From: an uncultured Eubacterium sp.
GTDB taxonomy: Bacteria; Bacillota; Clostridia; Peptostreptococcales; Anaerovoracaceae
Direction: 5' to 3'
DNA length: 7,291 nt
Assembly: GCA_937894585.1 (NCBI GenBank)
Contig: CALBGO010000079.1
Location: 1-7,291, forward strand
Of this stretch, positions 1-6,283 are shown piece by piece (the first letter of the stretch is position 1; each line of letters begins with the position of its first letter). The notes beneath the pieces are model-generated. The model had not been told where the DNA came from. It ran no database searches and saw only the letters and a program-made list of their open reading frames with translations. Position numbers and translations under genes: made by a program.

Positions 1-37
1 AAACTGGTGCTTATACTTTCGGAATTTTGGGACATTA

Positions 38-763
38 TCAAAAACGCTTGACATAGAAGACCTCTTCCAGCGGATACAGCCCCGGCTCTTTTCCCGAAAG
101 CCACAGCGCCGCGTTAATGGCTCCCTTGGCAAAAATTTTCTTGGAAAATGCCGTATGTTTCACTTCTATAACCTCGTCTTTCATAGCAAAAATCACAGTA
201 TGCTCCCCAAAAATTGTACCGCCGCGAATACTGTGAATCCCGATTTCATTTTTTCGTTTTTCTTCGCCGCACCTGCCGTATTTCCGATGCCGCTGCCGGC
301 TCGGGTCACAGACATCCGCCAGAGTCACCGCTGTTCCGCTGGGCGCATCCACCTTCAGATTATGATGCTTTTCTATAATCTCGATATCGGAACAATCCTC
401 CAACAGAGACGAGGCATAAGCCGTAATTTTTTTCAGACAGTGAATCCCGTAGGAAAAATTGGAGCTTTTAATAACCGGAACCAACGCGGAAAGGGCTTTG
501 ATTTTCTCCTCGTCTTCTTCGCTGTATCCGGTAGTCGCAAACACCACCCCCACACGCCCCTGTTTTTCCGCCGCATATTGACAGATACCGGAAAGCGCGC
601 CCGGATGGCTGAAATCTATAATCACATCGGGCGCAGGTCCGTCCGTCAGAGCTTCTCCCAGCGCCGGTTCAATATTGTACACGTGTTCAAAGCCGGAATT
701 CTGAAGCGCCATATCCCTGACGATACGGCCCATAGTACCGGTTCCTACAATGGTAAGATTCAT
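38..763 (-). CDS. dapB: 4-hydroxy-tetrahydrodipicolinate reductase
   Basis: DapB reduces 4-hydroxy-tetrahydrodipicolinate to tetrahydrodipicolinate with NAD(P)H in the cytoplasm, the second dedicated step toward diaminopimelate and lysine. The 241-residue protein starts with a Rossmann nucleotide-binding loop, GTGTMG at residues 7-12. It carries the family signature EKHHNLKVDAPSGTA at 131-145; by alignment with the E. coli enzyme, H133 and K137 are the catalytic His and Lys. SNFSYGI (101-107) and the HSIRGGTIFGEHTV segment (177-190) are also typical. It is shorter than the E. coli enzyme (about 270 residues), as in other short forms. The ATG is preceded by AGGGGAGAGG at good spacing. It is the last gene seen of a minus-strand operon, 32 nt after the antiporter gene. 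No dapA is visible, and the 37 bases beyond the stop show no terminator, so the operon may continue out of the window. The family assignment is very secure. Confidence 0.96.
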   Translation of the reverse strand: MNLTIVGTGTMGRIVRDMALQNSGFEHVYNIEPALGEALTDGPAPDVIIDFSHPGALSGICQYAAEKQGRVGVVFATTGYSEEDEEKIKALSALVPVIKSSNFSYGIHCLKKITAYASSLLEDCSDIEIIEKHHNLKVDAPSGTAVTLADVCDPSRQRHRKYGRCGEEKRKNEIGIHSIRGGTIFGEHTVIFAMKDEVIEVKHTAFSKKIFAKGAINAALWLSGKEPGLYPLEEVFYVKRF

Positions 764-795
764 TTACCTCTCCCCTTTCAGCTATAATATTTATA

Positions 796-2112
796 TTATT
801 CTTTGCCGAAAGGATTTGTCACTTTTTTCTGCACCGCATAACAAAGAGGCACCGCATATAGATAGACTGCAAAGACAAGCGCCGTCAAATCAGCCTGCAG
901 AAACCCAAGAGGCACGGAACAGGCGATTGCCCACGGCACCAAACCCGCTAAAACAATAACGGAATTCTCCATATCCGCCGCAAGCTCTTCACGACCTGCG
1001 CCGCTGTCTTCGTAAGGCTTTTTCATCATATCACAGCACATCATGGATGCAATGGTCTGATTGCAGAACACCGCTAAAAATACAAACGAAGTCACCGTCA
1101 TAGTACCGAATCTGCCGATTTTTTTCATCAAAGGCATCAATGCCGACTGAAGCCCCGAAAGCATGGAAGTACCGCTGAAAATTCCGGAATAGGTGCTGGA
1201 CAGCGCCACAATACAGACAATCTCTATCATAGACAGCATACCGCCTCCGCCGAGAATCCGCCCCAGCTCTCCCTCTGAAGTATAGCCGAAAATCAGACAA
1301 TTTATCAAAGATGAAATTTCCATACCCTGCACAAATACACTGACCGCCGCACCGCTTGCGATACTTGCCAGCATGGCATATACCACCTTCACTTTCATAA
1401 GAGGCAGCACCACCATACACAGCGCAGGAATAAGGCACCATGGCGAAACGGCAAATTCGCTGCTCAAAGTATGCAGAAAGCTTTTGTCAACCTGCTGAAT
1501 GGGATTGGAAAAAGAAAGAAAAGTATAAATCCCAAAGGTAATCAGAAGCGGCACAAGTCCTGTTTTTGCCATCATCTTCACATTTTTAAGAAGATCTGTT
1601 CCCGTTACGGAAGCAACTAAAATCGCGCTGGAGGATACGGGAGATCCCCTGTCTCCGAAATAAATGCCGCTCATCACCACACCTGCCGTCAGAAGTTCAT
1701 TAACTCCGCCGGTTCTGGCAAGCGCCATAAAAATAACGCCGGCAGTGCCGCAAACGCCGAAGGAGGTTCCCAAAGCGTAAGACAAAAGACAGCACAAAGC
1801 AAAAGTAATCAGCAGAAACAGTCCCGGTGTAATGAACTTGATTCCGTAATAGATAAAGTATGTAATTGTGCCGGAAGACCGCCACACGGCAGTGATAAAA
1901 CCGATGATAAACATAACTTCAATCACAATAACCGCATCGCGAAGACCTTCCGCGCCCATTTTCACAAGCTCTCCCGCAGAAAAACCATGCCGGAAAGCTA
2001 CAGCCGCAAAGGCAATCAGCCCAACAAAAAGAGCAATCACCATGGTGTACCCCGAAATAATACACCATATCATTGCCCCGATAAAAATAACAAAACCGAA
2101 TGTCAAATTCAT
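796..2112 (-). CDS. NhaC-family Na+-coupled antiporter/transporter (LysW-like candidate)
   Basis: A polytopic inner-membrane protein of 438 residues with about ten or more hydrophobic segments. Family signatures are GTSFGVCGTAGV at 115-126 and YFGDRGSPVSSS at 151-162, both characteristic of NhaC-type Na+/H+ antiporters, plus a glycine run LGGGGM (287-292) and NQTIA (351-355) in later membrane segments. I chose the ATG at 2112, one base after the stop of the upstream gene and behind an AGGAGA site, giving tight translational coupling. An alternative start at 2154 would add 14 polar residues overlapping that gene. NhaC members exchange Na+ for H+, but a subgroup (LysW) was proposed from genomic context to carry lysine. 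The position directly before dapB favours that reading here; substrate assignment is inference. Family is secure, substrate is not. Confidence 0.9.
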   Translation of the reverse strand: MNLTFGFVIFIGAMIWCIISGYTMVIALFVGLIAFAAVAFRHGFSAGELVKMGAEGLRDAVIVIEVMFIIGFITAVWRSSGTITYFIYYGIKFITPGLFLLITFALCCLLSYALGTSFGVCGTAGVIFMALARTGGVNELLTAGVVMSGIYFGDRGSPVSSSAILVASVTGTDLLKNVKMMAKTGLVPLLITFGIYTFLSFSNPIQQVDKSFLHTLSSEFAVSPWCLIPALCMVVLPLMKVKVVYAMLASIASGAAVSVFVQGMEISSLINCLIFGYTSEGELGRILGGGGMLSMIEIVCIVALSSTYSGIFSGTSMLSGLQSALMPLMKKIGRFGTMTVTSFVFLAVFCNQTIASMMCCDMMKKPYEDSGAGREELAADMENSVIVLAGLVPWAIACSVPLGFLQADLTALVFAVYLYAVPLCYAVQKKVTNPFGKE

Positions 2113-2113
2113 T

Positions 2114-2599
2114 TTATTCTCTGTCTCCTCTGTTTCTGCGCAGAAGCTCGTCAACCAGCTGTTCGTTAAGAATCTTGCGCGTTTCCGGCAAAGCGCTTCT
2201 TTTTGGCATATCGGTCATCTGCAGAACCCAGAGGTATTTTTTCAACGCGCAGTCTTCCATTCTTCTTGCCACCGCCCTGTGAATCAGCGCCACCTTATCT
2301 TCCGCTCCGATTAAATAAATCCGGGCGATAATGCCGCTTCTCAGCCGTTTGATTTCAATAAAATTCTCTACATTTCTGTCCGCCTCGGAAATTGCGGCTC
2401 TAATTTCCCCGGCAATAGTCTGTCCGATTAATCTCGCCTTTTCCCTGCTGATTAAAATCCAAAAGGCTGCTGCCGCCGCTATCGAAAGCAGCATTGCCGC
2501 AATCCCTCCGAAACTGTCTTTTGTGAAGACATACATAATATATCCAAAAAAGAAACTCAGCCATTTCAGCCATCCAATCATTCTCACTGTCTTTTCCAT
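2114..2599 (-). CDS. Small two-TM membrane protein of unknown function
   Basis: I do not recognise this 161-residue protein. It has two hydrophobic segments, roughly residues 8-24 and 32-51, followed by a basic, probably cytoplasmic domain (52-161) rich in Arg, Glu and Leu that looks mainly helical. No catalytic motif is evident. The start at 2599 is chosen because AGAGG lies 6 nt upstream. A longer reading from 2665 adds 22 residues of Cys/Arg-rich sequence without a good ribosome binding site. It is the first gene of the operon with the NhaC-type transporter and dapB, and its stop is one base from the transporter start. This implies matched expression and suggests an accessory or regulatory partner of the transporter (inference). 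Confidence 0.75.
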   Translation of the reverse strand: MEKTVRMIGWLKWLSFFFGYIMYVFTKDSFGGIAAMLLSIAAAAAFWILISREKARLIGQTIAGEIRAAISEADRNVENFIEIKRLRSGIIARIYLIGAEDKVALIHRAVARRMEDCALKKYLWVLQMTDMPKRSALPETRKILNEQLVDELLRRNRGDRE

Positions 2600-2630
2600 C
2601 TCAACCTCTTTATACCGTTTTCTGTTGTGC

Positions 2631-2687
2631 ACAAGCCGTAAAGAACACAGCGCGCCGCACCGCATTCACCGCGTACAAGCCGTAAAG
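2631..2687. repeat. 13-bp direct repeat in the operon leader
   Basis: ACAAGCCGTAAAG occurs at 2631-2643 and again at 2675-2687, a spacing of 44 bp, in the untranslated leader just before the two-TM protein gene. The proximal copy overlaps a perfect 10-bp palindrome TTGTGCACAA (2625-2634), 26 nt before the start codon. Its role is unknown; it could be a protein binding site, part of an RNA fold, or a local duplication. Confidence 0.6.
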
Positions 2688-2739
2688 CAAAGTAAAATGC
2701 GCTTTCCGTGAAGCGATACTTCTGCATATGTCTTTTACA

Positions 2740-2827
2740 AAACCGCCTCCCGATGCGGCTTCGGATCATCATTACCGACACCGATTCAAAAGCCGCTTTC
2801 ACAGAATACCGCTCTGCACTCTTGAAT
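2740..2827 (-). promoter_or_regulatory. Candidate attenuator in operon leader
   Basis: Three alternative pairings are visible in the transcript. (1) ATTCAAGAG (2827-2819) pairs with CTTTTGAAT (2792-2784), nine pairs with one G-U. (2) GCGGCTT (2796-2790) pairs with AAGCCGC (2761-2755), seven pairs. (3) The same AAGCCGC pairs with GCGGTTT (2746-2740), seven pairs with one G-U, an 8-nt loop, followed by TTGT. Pairing 1 hides the 5' arm of pairing 2, and pairings 2 and 3 exclude each other. This is the layout of a sensor, antiterminator and terminator. The U tract is short, so the terminator would be weak. No canonical riboswitch core was recognised. Confidence 0.4.
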
Positions 2828-2838
2828 TTTTCCTAATT

Positions 2839-2867
2839 ATTATATGCCTAAACCCTGCGAATGTCAA
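2839..2867 (-). promoter_or_regulatory. Consensus sigma-A promoter of the transporter-dapB operon
   Basis: On the minus strand TTGACA (2867-2862) and TATAAT (2844-2839) are separated by exactly 17 bp: a perfect match in both boxes. Transcription should start near 2831-2834, about 230 nt before the first gene start at 2599. The strong promoter and long leader fit control after initiation. Confidence 0.88.
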
Positions 2868-2905
2868 AGAAAAAGACAAAAGTTATCTTATCCATTTTTT
2901 TAAGC

Positions 2906-2934
2906 TTCATACAATAAGAAAAATATGGTAAAAT
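2906..2934 (+). promoter_or_regulatory. Candidate distal promoter of deoC
   Basis: TTCATA (2906-2911), a 17-bp spacer, then TAAAAT (2929-2934), with TGG before the -10 giving an extended -10. It diverges from the operon promoter at 2839-2867, the two -35 boxes lying 38 bp apart. The predicted start near 2941 falls at the beginning of a stable hairpin. Confidence 0.55.
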
Positions 2935-2942
2935 ATCAGCAT

Positions 2943-3064
2943 CAGTCCGGCGCAAAAGTCTCCGTACTTTCATTTTCGCTCCGGCTGTAAATACCCGAAA
3001 AAATTAAAACCGGCAGATGACCGAAAAGCCGAAGGGCTTACTGTTTTACCCGATCATTCGGTCA
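2943..3064 (+). other. Structured leader region upstream of deoC
   Basis: Two strong stem-loops follow the distal promoter. The first pairs CAG-CCGG (2943-2950, one bulged T) with CCGGCTG (2981-2987) and contains an inner AAAGT/ACTTT stem (2955-2959 with 2966-2970). The second pairs TGACCGAA (3018-3025) with TTCGGTCA (3057-3064), eight perfect pairs, enclosing an AAGCC/GGCTT hairpin with loop GAAG (3026-3039). A small hairpin CGCAT/ATGCG follows at 3081-3095. Neither large stem ends in a U run, so they are not intrinsic terminators. I recognise no known riboswitch class. It could be a structured 5' leader, a small RNA, or part of the repeat element that follows. Confidence 0.4.
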
Positions 3065-3115
3065 AGTCAAAACTCTGTTTCGCATAAAAAATGCGTGGTG
3101 CAATAGCGGAAAAGC

Positions 3116-3220
3116 CTTTCGGAACAAAGCTTCCGCACCCTTTGCATAACCCGGAAGCTGCCAGCTTTTAGCTTTGTGAATGCCGCTTTCGGAACAAAGT
3201 TTCCGCACCCTTTGCATAAC
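3116..3220. repeat. 35-bp direct repeat pair between deoC and its distal promoter
   Basis: A 35-bp sequence beginning CTTTCGGAACAAAG occurs at 3116-3150 and 3186-3220, identical except one base (C at 3130, T at 3200). Each copy contains the small inverted repeat CGGAA/TTCCG and ends CCCTTTGCATAAC. The copies are offset by 70 bp. The sequence is not obviously coding and looks like a fragment of a dispersed intergenic repeat. Confidence 0.85.
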
Positions 3221-3259
3221 CTCCGCAAAGCGATTCGCCGGTATGAACCCGTACAGACC

Positions 3260-3289
3260 TTCAGAAAATCTATACACAAGATATATAAT
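3260..3289 (+). promoter_or_regulatory. Possible proximal promoter of deoC
   Basis: A perfect TATAAT (3284-3289) lies 18 bp after a weak TTCAGA (3260-3265). Transcription would begin near 3296, only about 17 nt before the start codon and at the edge of the AAGGAGG site (3298-3304). The very short leader makes this less certain. Confidence 0.35.
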
Positions 3290-3312
3290 ATTGGAACAAG
3301 GAGGAATTCATT

Positions 3313-3996
3313 ATGAATCTTAAAAATCTGAACAAATATTTTGACCATACGCTGTTAAAACCCGACGCTGCCGCTGCAGAAATCGAGCAGCTCTGCCGTG
3401 AGGCCGTTTATTACGATTTTTATGCGGTATGCGTCAATTCGTCCTATGTGCCGCTTGCCGCCCGCTGTCTTGCAGACACAGATATAAAAGTCGCTGCTGT
3501 GGCAGGATTTCCTCTGGGCGCCTGTGAAACCTCCGTCAAAGCTTTTGAAGCAGAAAGCGCCGCAAAAAACGGCGCATCGGAAATTGATATGGTAATTCAC
3601 ATCGGCCGCCTGAAAGACGGTGACACACAGTATGTGAAAAAGGATATCGAAGCAGTTGTTTCCGCAGCCGCAAAGTATAACGCTTCCGTCAAGGTAATTC
3701 TCGAAACCTGCATGCTCACAGATGATGAAATCATCACCGCCTGCCGCCTGTCAGAAGAAGCAGGCGCCGCCTTTGTCAAAACTTCCACCGGATTTGCCGG
3801 CGGCGGTGCAGAGGTCCGTCATATCGAACTAATGAAAAAAACTGTGGGAAACCGCCTTTCCGTCAAAGCCTCCGGCGGCATCAGAACCCTTCGCGATGTC
3901 CTCGCAATGATTGATGCAGGCGCAGACAGAATCGGAGCCAGCGCCGGTGTTTCCATTATGAAGGAAGCGCAGAAAACACCGGACGAAATCCACTAA
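3313..3996 (+). CDS. deoC: Deoxyribose-phosphate aldolase
   Basis: DeoC reversibly cleaves 2-deoxy-D-ribose 5-phosphate to glyceraldehyde 3-phosphate and acetaldehyde, the last step in salvage of deoxynucleoside sugar. The 227-residue class I aldolase has the expected length and TIM-barrel motifs: DHTLLKPDA (11-19), AGFPLGA (64-70), EIDMVIHIG (90-98) with D92, FVKTSTGF (154-161) with the Schiff-base lysine K156, and VKASGGIRT (184-192) with the second active-site lysine K185. The start ATG follows AAGGAGG at ideal spacing. It is a single gene here, without deoxyribonucleoside phosphorylase or phosphopentomutase neighbours, and is followed by a terminator. All catalytic residues are intact. 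Confidence 0.97.
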   Translation: MNLKNLNKYFDHTLLKPDAAAAEIEQLCREAVYYDFYAVCVNSSYVPLAARCLADTDIKVAAVAGFPLGACETSVKAFEAESAAKNGASEIDMVIHIGRLKDGDTQYVKKDIEAVVSAAAKYNASVKVILETCMLTDDEIITACRLSEEAGAAFVKTSTGFAGGGAEVRHIELMKKTVGNRLSVKASGGIRTLRDVLAMIDAGADRIGASAGVSIMKEAQKTPDEIH

Positions 3997-4014
3997 ATCC
4001 AAACAAAATAAAAC

Positions 4015-4089
4015 AGGAACTGATACCGGGGAACATAACTTTTATCATTGCAGGGCCCGATAAAAGCACGCACCGAAGTTTCAGTTCCT
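4015..4089. terminator. Bidirectional terminator between convergent deoC and the J-like gene
   Basis: AGGAACTGA (4015-4023) pairs perfectly with TCAGTTCCT (4081-4089). Inside, CTTTTATC (4039-4046) pairs with GATAAAAG (4059-4066) around a 12-nt loop. On the plus strand the outer stem runs into TTTCTTT; on the minus strand it runs into GTTTTATTTTG. Both flanks are T-rich, and the genes either side converge, so it can serve both. The 75-nt length and internal stem are larger than a minimal terminator. Confidence 0.7.
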
Positions 4090-4147
4090 TTTCTTTCAGG
4101 TCATTTTCCTGTAAAGCCGCGCTCTTTGCAGACGAAAAAATTCACGG

Positions 4148-5464
4148 TTAAAGTGCCTCACTTTCAAGCTGCTCTTCATAAAACCGGTTCAGATATCTGA
4201 TATACTGCGTCATATTCCGGATACTTTTTCCGGTATAAGCGTTGACTGTTCCGATTACTTCTTCCGAAGGCGGAAACCCATAGTAATTGAGAACCTCCCG
4301 AACCTGATCTTCCACAAAATCATCTTCATTTACAGGAAACGCCCCCACTTCAATATACAGCGATTCACAAAGTTCGGACATAGAATCATAGTCTGCATAA
4401 AGCTTTGCAAAGCGATCTGCGGCTTTATGCAGATTTTCATCATTATCGGGAATCTGTTCCCACTCCTGGCTGTACACCGTATCTTCACTGTTAAAATAGC
4501 TGCTGAACGCATAACCCATTTTTCTGATTCTTTCATTGGCTTCGGTATAGTCGCTGTCCTGATAGACAATCTCTGTATATTCGTCGTACAGGTAGTCGTC
4601 AGGAATATCATCATCGTCAGCAGTAATGGCAAATCCGACAATCGCAATGACGATTGCAATGATAATCTGAACTGCCGCACCGATATTTTTCATATGGGTT
4701 CTTTTATCTTCAAAGTTTTGAAACCCCTCTCCCAAAACCGCTTTCGAAGTCATTTTAGACTCTCCGGCTTCGTTCAAAATCTCCATCGGCGTGTCGTTTT
4801 CGTCCTCTTTGGAATACTCTTTTTCTTCCTCCCGGTAATCGTGCAGCTCGTTCTTAATCTCATCGGTTCTTCTTTGTGTATATTGCTTCAGCTGCTGCGC
4901 TTTCCCCTTCAGCGAAGACAAATCCGGTTTCTGAAACCCTGTTTTCTCATCGTCTCTGTTCCTTCCGGATGCGCGGACCTTTTCTCGCTCGTACTCTTTC
5001 CGGCTGCGGCGACGAATCCGCTCTTCTTCAGAATCGAAATCACCCCGCCCGTCATCAGTAAAAGAAACATCCTCGAAAGCACTTCCCGACTCTTCTTCCT
5101 TCATCTGCCGCTTCTTCCACTCGTATTCCAGCTTCCGACCGCTCTGCCGTTTCTCTCTTTCCTTAAAAATTGTCTGCGCCGCTTCTGCCGCATCCTCCGC
5201 AAATTCCTCCGCCGCTTCTTCTGTCAATTCTTCTCTCAGTTCTGTCGCCGCATCTTCACGGAATTTTTCAAAAGACATTCTCTCTGCCTTCCCGACGGCA
5301 CTTTCATAGGCAGCTTTAAGTTCTTCGCGTTTACGCCGCACATAATCCGGATCATCTGCATAATCCGCCGTCTTGTACTTTGCCAGTCTGCGCTCATAGG
5401 CTGCCCTGATTTCTTCCTTAGATGCTCCCTCTCTCAGTCCCAATAATGCAAAATCTCTATCCAT
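4148..5464 (-). CDS. Single-pass membrane protein with divergent J-like domain
   Basis: This 438-residue protein begins with a J-domain-like helical unit (about 1-57): FALLGLREGASKEEIRAAY matches helix I-II of DnaJ domains and REELKAAYESA (46-56) matches helix III. The loop where DnaJ proteins carry HPD reads KYKTADYADDPD (29-40), so the Hsp70-stimulating triad is absent. Residues about 60-225 are extremely charged (Glu, Lys, Arg) and probably coiled or disordered. One transmembrane helix spans about 261-281 (IGAAVQIIIAIVIAIVGFA). The C-terminal domain (282-438) is acidic and Tyr-rich and, by the charge pattern, probably faces outside. The ATG at 5464 follows AAGAGGTAAGG. It is monocistronic with its own promoter. 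The function is unknown. It may be an adaptor that keeps the J fold for binding without activating DnaK (inference). Confidence 0.8.
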   Translation of the reverse strand: MDRDFALLGLREGASKEEIRAAYERRLAKYKTADYADDPDYVRRKREELKAAYESAVGKAERMSFEKFREDAATELREELTEEAAEEFAEDAAEAAQTIFKEREKRQSGRKLEYEWKKRQMKEEESGSAFEDVSFTDDGRGDFDSEEERIRRRSRKEYEREKVRASGRNRDDEKTGFQKPDLSSLKGKAQQLKQYTQRRTDEIKNELHDYREEEKEYSKEDENDTPMEILNEAGESKMTSKAVLGEGFQNFEDKRTHMKNIGAAVQIIIAIVIAIVGFAITADDDDIPDDYLYDEYTEIVYQDSDYTEANERIRKMGYAFSSYFNSEDTVYSQEWEQIPDNDENLHKAADRFAKLYADYDSMSELCESLYIEVGAFPVNEDDFVEDQVREVLNYYGFPPSEEVIGTVNAYTGKSIRNMTQYIRYLNRFYEEQLESEAL

Positions 5465-5507
5465 AACCTTACCTCTTTTATTTCCTGAAACGCTATCAGA
5501 TAGTTAT

Positions 5508-5536
5508 ATTATATAATAACCTGCACTATATCGCAA
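5508..5536 (-). promoter_or_regulatory. Promoter of the J-like membrane protein gene
   Basis: TTGCGA (5536-5531), 17-bp spacer, TATAAT (5513-5508) on the minus strand. Transcription should start near 5501, giving a leader of about 37 nt. An 11-bp palindrome CTATC-A-GATAG (5493-5503) sits right at the expected start and could be an operator. Confidence 0.7.
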
Positions 5537-5577
5537 GAAAAGTCTGTTAAATCGAATTTTTTGCAACGAATAATCAT

Positions 5578-5600
5578 CCCTGTGTAAAGCACAGGGTTTT
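5578..5600 (+). terminator. Small hairpin followed by TTTT
   Basis: CCCTGTG (5578-5584) and CACAGGG (5590-5596) form a seven-pair stem with loop TAAAG, followed by TTTT on the plus strand. No plus-strand gene enters from the left, since the gene there is read the other way. It may be a minor terminator of antisense transcripts or an insulator between the tRNA unit and the next promoter. Confidence 0.35.
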
Positions 5601-5609
5601 CGCTTATAC

Positions 5610-5642
5610 AAAAAACCCGGGCGATTTCTCACCCGGGCTTTT
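5610..5642 (-). terminator. Strong intrinsic terminator of tRNA-Pro
   Basis: On the minus strand CCCGGGTGA (5637-5629) pairs with TCGCCCGGG (5624-5616) around a GAAA tetraloop, extended by AAAAG/TTTTT, and ends in six T (5615-5610). It lies 12 bp after the tRNA-Pro 3' end. The plus strand also leaves a CTTTTCTT tail, so it may act both ways. Confidence 0.88.
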
Positions 5643-5654
5643 CTTAAAAATGAA

Positions 5655-5730
5655 TGGTCGGAGTAGTCAGGCTCGAACTGACGGCCTCTGCGTCCCGAAC
5701 ACAGCGCGCTACCAACTGCGCCATACCCCG
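5655..5730 (-). tRNA. tRNA-Pro (anticodon CGG)
   Basis: The minus strand folds as a complete 76-nt tRNA: acceptor CGGGGTA/TACTCCG (one G-U), D arm containing GGCGCAGTTGGTAGCGC, anticodon stem CTGTG/CGCAG with loop TTCGGGA (anticodon CGG), T arm GTCAGTTCGAGCCTGAC, discriminator A and an encoded CCA at 5657-5655. It reads the proline codon CCG. The D loop is one base shorter than in many tRNA-Pro genes. Confidence 0.95.
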
Positions 5731-5742
5731 ACAACAAATAAT

Positions 5743-5751
5743 AGTATAACA
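5743..5751 (-). promoter_or_regulatory. Extended -10 promoter of tRNA-Pro
   Basis: TGTTATACT on the minus strand is an extended -10 element (TGn plus TATACT), placing transcription start near 5736, just before the tRNA 5' end at 5730. The -35 region is poor. The same TGTTATACT occurs before tRNA-Leu at 6685-6677. Confidence 0.6.
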
Positions 5752-6283
5752 CGATTCTTCAAAAATGGAAGAGTTTTTTTCAAAAAAAATAAAAAAGGTG
5801 TGATTTTCTCATTTGCTTTCTTCCACATTATTCCTTATTTTAATATTTTTAGAAGTATTGCTCCGGATATACCTGTCAAACTCACCAGATATACCTATCA
5901 AACACAAATGCCGATTCAAATCAACGATGTCGATTATACCCCCTATATGTATATACTCTCCGATTTTCCGGGCAAATTCCCTGCATAATTTGCTTTTCAA
6001 AAAATGAGGGGGATTTTTCATAGGTTTTCACAGAAAACCAGAACTTTTGAGCTCCGAATTTCGTTCTTTCTTTTTCATTAATAAACATCTATTACATTTA
6101 ATTCCACATTATCACATATTATTCTATATTTATACAGGAATTTTTACAAAATGCAGGCATTATTGCTTCATATACCCCCCTCTTTTTCTGCTAAAATCCC
6201 CTCTTAATATGCACAATTACAGTTTACGGGGATTTGACCAATAACAAATCTGCCAATCCCGTTAAACTAAAAAACTCCAAACA
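5752..6283. other. AT-rich intergenic stretch without a convincing gene
   Basis: Short open frames exist on both strands but lack ribosome binding sites and family features. The stretch is AT-rich with long T and A runs. Visible items are a tandem 18-nt repeat (5866-5905), a 7-bp hairpin GGTTTTC/GAAAACC (6023-6039) and a possible minus-strand TATAAT at 5938-5933. I see no RNA gene I can name. Confidence 0.6.
5866..5905. repeat. Tandem 18-nt repeat with 22-bp period
   Basis: GATATACCTGTCAAACTC (5866-5883) and GATATACCTATCAAACAC (5888-5905) match at 16 of 18 positions. The 22-bp period equals about two helical turns, as in paired operator half-sites. No adjacent gene is clearly its target. Confidence 0.65.

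Noticed and set aside
155..787. A 210-residue plus-strand open frame
   Set aside because: It is antisense to dapB, whose motifs and ribosome binding site are unmistakable.
2584..2802. A 72-residue minus-strand frame in the operon leader
   Set aside because: It has a GTG start without a ribosome binding site, a Cys/Arg-rich composition, and overlaps both the attenuator arms and the real gene start.
2740..2832. A canonical lysine riboswitch in the operon leader
   Set aside because: Only short resemblances are present. The conserved GAGGNGC and its partner segments could not be found, so I do not name it.
3062..3348. Two overlapping minus-strand frames of 71 and 93 residues
   Set aside because: They are translations of the duplicated 35-bp repeat in different frames, without ribosome binding sites.
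4427..5446. A 339-residue open frame on the plus strand opposite the J-like gene
   Set aside because: It is the antisense of a Glu/Lys/Arg-rich gene, which yields a long Leu/Phe/Arg-rich frame. It lacks a ribosome binding site and any domain.
5610..5642. Terminator of the J-like gene
   Set aside because: It lies upstream of that gene; position and T tract fit tRNA-Pro instead.
5504..5752. An 82-residue minus-strand frame
   Set aside because: It is a translation of tRNA-Pro and its terminator.
5809..6021. A 70-residue minus-strand frame with protein-like composition
   Set aside because: The start codon follows a GGTTTTC/GAAAACC hairpin directly and has no ribosome binding site; no family was recognised. 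A small gene cannot be fully excluded.
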